Positions 1 through 5,823 of a DNA stretch of 9,533 nt are shown here, piece by piece. The stretch is from JBIKIW01 sp044361365. GTDB lineage: Bacteria > Patescibacteriota > JACMRA01. Under the pieces are notes generated by a model. That model was not told the DNA's origin, did no database searches, and was given only the letters and a program-made list of their open reading frames with translations. The number at the start of each line of letters is the position of its first letter. Within the stretch, counting starts at the first letter, position 1. The translations under genes and the position numbers were made by a program. The stretch spans positions 1-9,533 of the forward strand of contig JBIKIW010000049.1 in NCBI GenBank assembly GCA_044361365.1. Reading direction: 5' to 3'.

Positions 1-1
1 T

Positions 2-892
2 TCCCCACTTCGTGGGACCCCTGTAGGTATCAAACCCCAGGGCAAAGCCCTGAACCCAAAATTCTTTGGGTCCCCGACGCAGAGCGTCGAGGTATTTTCT
101 ACGAATAAAAAAATAGCTTTTTTGGCTGTAACTATTATTTTATCTACTTCGGCTTTAATATTAATATATTTTACCTATTCTAGGTACACCTTGATTGCTT
201 TGTCTGTTATTGGCGGGGTTTATTTAGGATTTTATTTATATGCAAAAACCGATAATTTTAAGTGGTTTTTTAAGTTTATTTTTGGTGGGATTTTATTTTC
301 TCCGGTGTTGCTTTTAGTTATTTTAATGACTTTTTTTAACGCCCAATTTATCCAAAACTTATCTGGTCCAGTTTCGATTATCAAACCATCTTCAACCACT
401 CAACATTACCGACAAAAAAACATTGCCCTAGAAATAATCACCAAAAATCCCAAAAATTTACTAATTGGCTATGGTCTTGGACAATCTGGTCCTACCGCTC
501 AAAAAAGTTATAATTTAGACCCAAATAGACCTATTATTAAAGAAAATTACGCCATTGCAGACAAATATCTTACAATCAGAGAAGAGGTAGCTATCCCAGA
601 AAACTGGTACTTTCAGCTGGTTTTAAATGGTGGGATAATTTACTTTTTTGTTTACATAACTATAGTTATTGAACCTTTAAAAGGTTTATTTGGTGAGATA
701 ATCAACTTGGGTAAAAGAAAGATTGACTGGACCAATATAATTTTTGGACTTGGATTTTTTGGTGTATTTGTGGGCAATCTTTTTTTGCATGTTTGGGAAA
801 ACCAAGCAGTTTCAGTTTATTTTGTGCTGATGTATATTTATTATCAGGTGGTGAAGGCGACTAAAGTGGAATTAGAGTTCTTTTTCTTATAG
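2..892 (+). CDS. O-antigen ligase/polymerase-like membrane protein, 5' partial
   Basis: Polytopic membrane protein of the WaaL/Wzy_C type, which polymerises glycan or transfers lipid-linked glycan at the outer face of the membrane. The frame is open from base 2 to the TAG at 890-892, so the N-terminus lies outside the window; the TTG at 122 is probably not the true start because it falls just inside a membrane segment. Visible family signs are a membrane helix ending in TYSRYTLIAL (family pattern SR followed by small/hydrophobic residues), a large hydrophilic loop with IGYGLGQSGP, the motif IPENWYFQLVLNGGI (as in PENWYLQ of the family), and three C-terminal hydrophobic segments. The first ~30 codons derive from GC-rich palindromes (4-89) and give a hydrophilic stretch with GIKPQGKALNPKFFGSPTQS just before a membrane segment, unlike the rest of the protein. 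The stop codon lies inside the inverted repeat starting at 885. Exact role, ligase or polymerase, cannot be decided. Confidence 0.8.
   Translation, partial: SPLRGTPVGIKPQGKALNPKFFGSPTQSVEVFSTNKKIAFLAVTIILSTSALILIYFTYSRYTLIALSVIGGVYLGFYLYAKTDNFKWFFKFIFGGILFSPVLLLVILMTFFNAQFIQNLSGPVSIIKPSSTTQHYRQKNIALEIITKNPKNLLIGYGLGQSGPTAQKSYNLDPNRPIIKENYAIADKYLTIREEVAIPENWYFQLVLNGGIIYFFVYITIVIEPLKGLFGEIINLGKRKIDWTNIIFGLGFFGVFVGNLFLHVWENQAVSVYFVLMYIYYQVVKATKVELEFFFL
4..89. repeat. Cluster of four GC-rich hairpins inside the reading frame
   Basis: Four consecutive perfect hairpins: CCCAC-TTC-GTGGG (4-16), CAGGGC-AAA-GCCCTG (38-52), ACCCAAA-ATTC-TTTGGGT (54-71) and CGACGC-AGA-GCGTCG (75-89). Three have 3-nt loops and one a 4-nt loop. 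In addition GGGACCC (14-20) can pair with GGGTCCC (68-74), an alternative outer stem enclosing the second hairpin. The tract is much richer in G and C than the sequence around it and has no stop in the frame of the membrane protein. It resembles an in-frame palindromic repeat element. It may continue left of the window. Confidence 0.8.
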
Positions 893-1094
893 AACCTATT
901 TGAAAACTAATTCGAGCAATGAGCCATTAAATAGTTTTTCCCTGATAAGGGGAGTGTCCGCAGGACAAGGGGTTTATGGTAATTTAAAGTGAAGATGAAA
1001 CCCACAGTCCCGTTGGGACAGCTCCCTTATCAGGGAGCAACTAGCTATTTTTGGTCTGTTTTAGGGGATAAGAAATCAAATGAGTTCTATAAGA
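885..1094. repeat. MITE-like palindromic element with terminal inverted repeats and cloverleaf-like core
   Basis: Terminal inverted repeats are TCTTATAGAACCTATTTGA (885-903) and TCAAATGAGTTCTATAAGA (1076-1094), complementary at 17 of 19 positions with the outer 11 perfect. Nested inside are AAATAG/CTATTT (929-934, 1045-1050) and a long stem TCCCTGATAAGGGGAG/CTCCCTTATCAGGGA (939-954, 1022-1036; one bulged G). Enclosed by that stem are three further stems: TGTCC-GCA-GGACA (955-967), GGGTTT/AAACCC (970-975, 998-1003) and GTCCC-GTT-GGGAC (1007-1019). The result is a four-way, cloverleaf-like fold on either strand. No coding sequence lies within it, so if mobile it is non-autonomous. No convincing target-site duplication is visible. 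It could instead be a structured RNA or a bidirectional 3'-end element. Confidence 0.65.
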
Positions 1095-1113
1095 TTATTT
1101 TTAAATGACAAAT

Positions 1114-1131
1114 GGCGAATTAAAATTCGCC
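1114..1131. repeat. Perfect 18 bp palindrome
   Basis: GGCGAATT-AA-AATTCGCC is an 8 bp perfect inverted repeat around a 2 bp centre, 19 bp beyond the right terminal repeat of the preceding element. It is not followed by a T-tract, so a simple intrinsic terminator is not supported. It could be a protein-binding site, a remnant of a palindromic repeat, or a cruciform-forming site. Confidence 0.6.
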
Positions 1132-1341
1132 TCTACGATATTAGACTTATTTCACTAAAAATACAACCTGTAATCAAAATTGTTGACATATACAAGGGTG
1201 ACACACACTTTAAATAATTACCTTTAAATCTTTATCCTTGATTTATAATTTACCATTAACAATTTATAATTTGATCCCTCGATTGACTTTTTTAAAAAAT
1301 ACAAATCATCTTAAGGTCTGATTTAATTAACTTTATAAATG

Positions 1342-1356
1342 TCACACAATTTGTGA
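1342..1356. promoter_or_regulatory. Candidate operator palindrome
   Basis: TCACA-CAATT-TGTGA is an inverted repeat with 5 bp arms and a 5 bp centre. It sits 13 bp upstream of the TATAAT at 1370, about where a regulator would overlap the -35 region of the protease promoter. The half-sites resemble those of CRP/FNR-type operators but in the opposite order (TCACA first), so no family is assigned. Confidence 0.3.
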
Positions 1357-1369
1357 TCTTATAGACTAA

Positions 1370-1375
1370 TATAAT
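1370..1375 (+). promoter_or_regulatory. Candidate -10 element for the protease gene
   Basis: A perfect TATAAT lies 14 nt before the ATG at 1390. Initiation at the usual distance would give a leader of only about 8 nt, so the mRNA would be nearly leaderless; this agrees with the lack of any Shine-Dalgarno sequence. No good -35 hexamer occurs at 16-18 bp; TTGTGA at 1351-1356 is only 13 bp away. The upstream site may need an activator. Confidence 0.45.
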
Positions 1376-1389
1376 ACCAAACAAATTTT

Positions 1390-3549
1390 ATGTTTAAGAA
1401 AATATATCTTACACTAGCTTTAATAATTGCTACTATTTCAACCCCAATCTATGCTCAAAGTGGTAGCTCAAGCAGTCAGTCTTCCAATTCCTCAGAGGCT
1501 AGCTCGAGTCTAAATTCTAGCTCGGTTTCATCTCAAAGTAGCTCCAACTCTTCTTTGGAAAATCAAAATTCTAGCACATCCAGTAGTTTTTCTTCAATTA
1601 GTAACGAAGAATTGGTAGCTCAAACCAAAAATGACGAACCAAAAGAAGTTCCAAAAGTTGACCTAAAACCAACTTCTATCCGAAAACGACAATTGTTAGT
1701 ATCCTTAAAAACCCCAAAGACCAACAAAGACCTAGAAAACTCTTTAATTAAAAAAGACCCAACTAAACCTTCTCCAATCAAATCAAATTCAGACGAACAA
1801 CCAGCTCAAGCTTCAAACTTACTCTTGGTTGAAGTCAAAGCAGATGAAAATTTAAACAACACAGCTCAAAAACTTAAAGACCTTCCAGAAGTTGAATCTG
1901 TTCAAACGAACAACCCTTACCAACTCGACAGTCTCACTCCAACTACCAACCCAAATTACACTTCAGACCAATGGTATCTTAAAGATAGCGGCACCTTTCC
2001 AATCGGAACATACACCCAAAGTGCTTGGCAAACAGTTGCAACTGCTCTTGGAAATAGTAATTCAGGTGGTTCAAGCTCGGTTAAAATTGCCATCATCGAC
2101 ACTGGAGTAAACACAACTTTAGCTGATTTTGCTGGTATAAATGTTGCTAACCCATCCAGATTTTTCAGTAAACCTAGTACCTGTAATCCCTTAGTTGGTG
2201 AAATATTTTTGGCAGGTCCATTTGAAGGTAATTATTATATTTGTCGCCAAGATGGTAGTCAATACGATGAAACTGGACACGGTACTGCGGTTGCGGGGGT
2301 TATTTATATGCAAAACAACTCAACTCAAGGAGTTGGAATTGCTCATCAAACCACTTTAATGCCGATCGCTCTTCATGGAGATGCATTTAGCACCTACGGA
2401 GTAGCCAAAGCCATTCGATATGCTGTAGATAATGGAGCAAAAGTAATTAATCTTTCTCTTGGAACTCCCTTTAACGATATTCCTGTACAAACAGAAATCA
2501 ACTACGCCATCAGCCAGGGTGTAAGTGTGGTAGCATCAGCCGGAAACTGTGGCGACAAGACTGGAGGTGAGTGTTATACATTTTTAACAGATGTTGATCC
2601 TGAATATCATGTACCTGCAAATATTATCAGCTATCCTGCCGCTTACCCAGATGTAATTACGGTTGGAGCTGTTAATGCAAACGGAACTAAATCCAGCTAT
2701 AGTACCGCTGCAAGTTATGTGGACTTGGTTGCACCTGTTGGAGAAACTGAAGTTTCTGGAGGAGCTGTTTACACCCTTTGTGGTAAAGTAGATTATGTTG
2801 ATAGTGAAGGAAAAGGTAACCCTTGCACTGGTAAAACACTAGGCGACGGATCTTTTTGGACAGGTACAAGTTTTGCTGCTCCTGAGGTTGCTGGCGCGAT
2901 TGGGCTGTTGAGAAGTAAAAATGATGGACTGGATTCTTTTGCCATTAGATATTTACTTACTAGATCTTCTTCAGATTTTTACGGATATAGTTTTAATAAC
3001 AATACTGGCTGGGGTCCGTTAAAAATAGACGAGGTTGTTAAATTATCTATTTTAAATCAGTTCGGATCTTCTGGCCCTTCTGGAGGTTGGTCTGATAACA
3101 ACATTTACCCTCGTATGGTGGGAGATATGAATAATGACGGCAGAACAGATATAATTGGATTTGGCTATGGCGGTGTACAGGTTAGCTATCAGAATGTAAA
3201 TGGTACTTTTGCTGGTGCTGTAACAGTGTATAATCAGTTCGGATCTTCTGGCCCTTCTGGAGGTTGGTCTGATAACAACATTTACCCTCGTATGGTGGGA
3301 GATATGAATAATGACGGCAGAACAGATATAATTGGATTTGGCTATGGCGGTGTACAGGTTAGCTATCAGAATGTAAATGGTACTTTTGCTGGTGCTGTAA
3401 ATTCAACAGGACAATTTGGTCGATCTCCAGATTCTGGTAACTGGAGTAACTTTAGGAAATATCCAAGATTTGTTAAAGATATGAACAACGATGGCAAAGT
3501 CGATGTAATTGGATTTTATTACACAGGGATAATAATTAAAAATTATTAG
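1390..3549 (+). CDS. Secreted subtilisin-like serine protease with FG-GAP/VCBS-like repeats
   Basis: Extracellular S8-family peptidase of 719 residues. Residues 1-22 are a Sec signal peptide (Lys-Lys, hydrophobic core, cleavage after IYA likely). Residues 24-70 are almost all Ser with Asn and Gln, a disordered linker. Residues ~100-180 resemble an inhibitor/propeptide domain (RQLLVSLKT, LPEVESVQTN). The catalytic domain spans ~195-545 with Asp237 in IAIIDTGVN, His297 in GHGTAVAGVI, oxyanion Asn386 in ASAGN and Ser494 in GTSFAAPEVAG, so it should be active. Six cysteines fall in three local pairs (265/285, 387/395, 464/479), possible disulfides. The C-terminus carries repeats with DMNNDGRTDIIGF, a likely Ca-binding loop as in FG-GAP/VCBS repeats. 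The ATG is supported by an in-frame TAA at 1372 and the signal peptide directly after it. There is no LPXTG or terminal membrane anchor. Base composition appears less AT-rich than in the glycan genes downstream. Substrate unknown. Confidence 0.92.
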   Translation: MFKKIYLTLALIIATISTPIYAQSGSSSSQSSNSSEASSSLNSSSVSSQSSSNSSLENQNSSTSSSFSSISNEELVAQTKNDEPKEVPKVDLKPTSIRKRQLLVSLKTPKTNKDLENSLIKKDPTKPSPIKSNSDEQPAQASNLLLVEVKADENLNNTAQKLKDLPEVESVQTNNPYQLDSLTPTTNPNYTSDQWYLKDSGTFPIGTYTQSAWQTVATALGNSNSGGSSSVKIAIIDTGVNTTLADFAGINVANPSRFFSKPSTCNPLVGEIFLAGPFEGNYYICRQDGSQYDETGHGTAVAGVIYMQNNSTQGVGIAHQTTLMPIALHGDAFSTYGVAKAIRYAVDNGAKVINLSLGTPFNDIPVQTEINYAISQGVSVVASAGNCGDKTGGECYTFLTDVDPEYHVPANIISYPAAYPDVITVGAVNANGTKSSYSTAASYVDLVAPVGETEVSGGAVYTLCGKVDYVDSEGKGNPCTGKTLGDGSFWTGTSFAAPEVAGAIGLLRSKNDGLDSFAIRYLLTRSSSDFYGYSFNNNTGWGPLKIDEVVKLSILNQFGSSGPSGGWSDNNIYPRMVGDMNNDGRTDIIGFGYGGVQVSYQNVNGTFAGAVTVYNQFGSSGPSGGWSDNNIYPRMVGDMNNDGRTDIIGFGYGGVQVSYQNVNGTFAGAVNSTGQFGRSPDSGNWSNFRKYPRFVKDMNNDGKVDVIGFYYTGIIIKNY
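3055..3400 (+). repeat. Exact tandem repeat within the protease gene (177 bp period)
   Basis: Bases 3055-3223 and 3232-3400 are identical over 169 bp, separated by 8 unmatched bases, giving a 177 bp (59-codon) period that keeps frame. Each copy encodes one repeat from NQFGSSGPSGGWSDNN through DMNNDGRTDIIGF to GTFAGAV. A third, diverged copy (about 3408-3546; GQFGRSPDSGNW, DMNNDGKVDVIGF) ends the protein. Absence of even synonymous differences indicates a recent duplication, gene conversion, or an assembly artefact. Confidence 0.95.
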
Positions 3550-3551
3550 TT

Positions 3552-4556
3552 ATGAAAATATTAGTGACAGGTGGTGCAGGTTATATAGGATCTCATTTGG
3601 TAGTCCAATTACTTTTAAAAAATTATGATGTAATTATTGTTGATTCTTTGGAGAAAAGTGATATAAAAACTTTAAAAGCTATAAAAAAAATAACAAGTAA
3701 GAAATTTAAATTTATTCAAGGTGATTTAAAAGACAACAATTTTTGTAAAGAATTTATAAAAGAAAATATCCCTGATACAGTAATACATTTAGCTGCTTAC
3801 AAATCTGTTTCTGAGGGTGAAATTTATCCTGATTTATATTATGCTAACAATGTTGTTGCCACTCAAAATTTAATTGATGCAATGGTGGAAAATAAAATAA
3901 AAAATCTAATTTTTTCATCGACTGCTGCTGTCTATGGTCAAGTTGAAGATAAAGACTTGCCTTTAAATGAAGAAAGTATAGTTTCGCCAATAAATGTTTA
4001 TGGAAAAACTAAGCTAGAAATGGAAAAAATTGTTAAAGAATATGCACTTAAATATGGACTTAATGCAACCTGTTTTAGATATTTTAACGTTGTGGGTTGC
4101 CATGAATCAGGTTCAATGTGTGAGGACTTAAAATATGCAACAAATTTAGTACCCGTTGTTATGAAAACATTAATTGGTATCCAAGATAAAGTGTATCTTT
4201 TTGGTAACGATTTTGATACCGCTGACGGCAGTCAAGAAAGAGATTATATCGATGTGAATGATCTAGCAGACGCACATATAAAAGTGATTGAAAAAAAAAT
4301 GAATAGTGGGGGTATGGAAGTATTTAACTTGTCAACTGGTAAAACCATCAGTTGTTTGAAAATATTTGAAATTTGCCAAGAAGTAAGTCGGATAAAGCTA
4401 AACTGGGAAGTTTCAGATAGGAGGTCAGGTGACCCTGTAAAAGTTTATTCATCATATTTAAAAGCAAAGAATATTTTAGATTGGAATCCTAAATTTAATA
4501 TTCAACAATCTATAAATAATCAGTGGCAGTTTATTTTGAAAAACAATGATTTATAA
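3552..4556 (+). CDS. galE: UDP-glucose 4-epimerase (GalE-like SDR)
   Basis: Extended short-chain dehydrogenase of 334 residues, the usual GalE length. It interconverts UDP-glucose and UDP-galactose, or the N-acetyl forms, with bound NAD, supplying galactose-type donors for the glycan. The NAD-binding motif TGGAGYIGSHL is at residues 6-16, the acidic residue after beta-2 at VDSLEKS (~31), AAYKSVSEG at 81-89, the Ser/Thr site FSSTAAVYG at 121-129, and the catalytic Tyr150-x3-Lys154 in NVYGKTKLE. FRYFNVVG (~176-182) and SQERDYIDVNDLADAH (~227-242) are typical substrate-side motifs. It starts 2 nt after the protease stop and overlaps the flippase start by 11 nt, so it is probably cotranscribed with both. 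No Shine-Dalgarno sequence is visible. It could prefer UDP-GlcNAc; the sequence read by eye does not settle that. Confidence 0.92.
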   Translation: MKILVTGGAGYIGSHLVVQLLLKNYDVIIVDSLEKSDIKTLKAIKKITSKKFKFIQGDLKDNNFCKEFIKENIPDTVIHLAAYKSVSEGEIYPDLYYANNVVATQNLIDAMVENKIKNLIFSSTAAVYGQVEDKDLPLNEESIVSPINVYGKTKLEMEKIVKEYALKYGLNATCFRYFNVVGCHESGSMCEDLKYATNLVPVVMKTLIGIQDKVYLFGNDFDTADGSQERDYIDVNDLADAHIKVIEKKMNSGGMEVFNLSTGKTISCLKIFEICQEVSRIKLNWEVSDRRSGDPVKVYSSYLKAKNILDWNPKFNIQQSINNQWQFILKNNDL

Positions 4557-5823
4557 AAAAACTTTCCTTCTTATATTGGGGCTAATCTTAAAATTTGGAG
4601 CTATCTTGCTGGGTTTTCTTATAACTAAGATAATTTATAATTTTGACGAAAATAGCCTTACTCAATACAACTCAATAGTAGCTTTTACCAGCATATTATT
4701 ATCCATAATCAATTTAGGAATACCACAAATAATTCAAAAGTACTACACTAAAAACGACACTAAATATAATATTGCTGATATTTGGACAAGTTTAAACTTT
4801 CTTAGGCTAATAAGTTATTTTTTTGGTATTTTAATTATCTTGTTTAGTCTTAAATTTTTAAATCTAGGTGACTTATTTAGCATTTTGGGAATTTTTACTA
4901 TGCAATTTATACTCCTGGCAGACATAAATTTCAGGTCTGTTTGTGATGCCAATAATAAGAGCTGGCAATTTTCCATAACTGATTTTTTTTCTAAATTATT
5001 ATTTTTAATATTGTTATATCTAGGTTCGATTAATAAGCAAAACAATCTTAATTATTACGTATACACAGGGCTTTTTGTTTATATCATTTTTATTTTACTA
5101 GATCAGTTTATTCACAGAAAGTCAGTTTTTTTTAGTAGTGTTAATTTTTCTTTTTTAAAAGAAATTTTTCCCGCACTGATTCATTTATCAATTTCAGGGA
5201 TAATTTTTAGTTCGTATATAACAACAGATCGACTTTTTATAAAATATACAAGTTCCGACTATGCTTTAAATAGCTACTCTTTAGGCTACAAATTATTTGA
5301 GACGTATGCTGTTGCATCAGGTATTTTAATGCCCATTCTAGCAAGTAGTGTTAAAAAAAATATTGACCTCCAAAGGTTGTATTTTCTTGATAAATTGAAA
5401 CACTCTTTCCTCAAAAAGATTAAAATAAAGTATTTAAGTATAGCCGAATCTCTAATGTTAAGTTTGTCTTTAGGCTTAGGGCTGAGTCTGTCTTCTTTTG
5501 TATTAAGCCCATTTATATTAAAGTTTTTAGACCCACAGAATATTTTTATCGAATCAATAGATTACATTAAAATTTTATCTATTGCACTGATTTTTTTACC
5601 GTCGATATCTCTTTTAGCTTTTTTAATCATTTTTTTGAATAAAGAGCAATACGAGCTTTACACTGGAATTATTATGATGGCTGTAACATTAAGCCTTTAC
5701 TGGATTTTAATAACTAATTATGGTGGCTATGGTGCTGCTTGGGCTACTACTGTAGCAACTATTTTTGACTTATTTATATTAAAAATATATTTTCTTTATA
5801 AATCAATAAAAAACTATGACTAA
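4546..5823 (+). CDS. Wzx-type polysaccharide flippase (MOP superfamily)
   Basis: Integral membrane protein of 425 residues, the normal size for a Wzx/RfbX O-unit flippase, which moves undecaprenyl-linked oligosaccharide across the cytoplasmic membrane. About 12 hydrophobic segments can be read, for example near residues 6-30, 42-63, 85-106, 109-127, 147-160, 170-187, 205-225, 302-326, 341-364, 371-390 and 395-417. The N-terminal pattern, a helix followed by SLTQYNSIVAFTSILLSIINLGIPQIIQKYY, is typical of the family, as is the NYGGYGAAWATTVA turn near residue 391-404. The ATG overlaps the last codons of galE and its own 3' end overlaps the next glycosyltransferase by 8 nt, suggesting translational coupling. 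Assignment to the superfamily is firm; the transported glycan is unknown. Confidence 0.85.
   Translation: MIYKKTFLLILGLILKFGAILLGFLITKIIYNFDENSLTQYNSIVAFTSILLSIINLGIPQIIQKYYTKNDTKYNIADIWTSLNFLRLISYFFGILIILFSLKFLNLGDLFSILGIFTMQFILLADINFRSVCDANNKSWQFSITDFFSKLLFLILLYLGSINKQNNLNYYVYTGLFVYIIFILLDQFIHRKSVFFSSVNFSFLKEIFPALIHLSISGIIFSSYITTDRLFIKYTSSDYALNSYSLGYKLFETYAVASGILMPILASSVKKNIDLQRLYFLDKLKHSFLKKIKIKYLSIAESLMLSLSLGLGLSLSSFVLSPFILKFLDPQNIFIESIDYIKILSIALIFLPSISLLAFLIIFLNKEQYELYTGIIMMAVTLSLYWILITNYGGYGAAWATTVATIFDLFILKIYFLYKSIKNYD

Larger units (their letters stand above)
1132..1389. other. AT-rich intergenic spacer without a gene
   Basis: No plausible coding frame or RNA gene is visible. The stretch holds two copies of ATTTATAATTT (1241-1251 and 1262-1272, 21 bp apart), two copies of CTTTAAAT (1208-1215, 1222-1229), a consensus TTGACA hexamer at 1183-1188 without a well-placed -10, and, at its right end, the promoter and palindrome listed separately. 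It is the upstream region of the secreted protease. Confidence 0.6.

Noticed and set aside
122..124. TTG as the start codon of the O-antigen ligase-like gene
   Set aside because: The frame is open to the window edge, and known family members have several membrane segments before this point, so the gene is better treated as partial.
939..1036. tRNA gene suggested by the cloverleaf-like fold
   Set aside because: Stem lengths and loops do not fit a tRNA: no TTC-type T-loop, no anticodon arm of 5+7, and no CCA-compatible acceptor end.
1022..1053. Intrinsic terminator formed by CTCCCT-TATC-AGGGAG followed by a T-run
   Set aside because: The T-run (TATTTTT) starts about 9 nt after the stem, too far for a standard intrinsic terminator, and the stem is better explained as part of the larger element.
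885..1094. Insertion sequence with a transposase
   Set aside because: No coding frame is present; at most it is a non-autonomous element.
1183..1188. Promoter with perfect TTGACA
   Set aside because: No TATAAT-like hexamer lies 16-18 bp downstream; the nearest AT-rich candidate TTTAAA is at 20 bp.
1241..1272. CRISPR-like array from the ATTTATAATTT copies
   Set aside because: Only two short AT-rich copies, no spacer-length regularity and no cas genes.
2687..2869. Minus-strand open frame of 60 codons within the protease gene
   Set aside because: It lies opposite the catalytic Ser region of a well-supported gene and shows no family features; it is a shadow frame.
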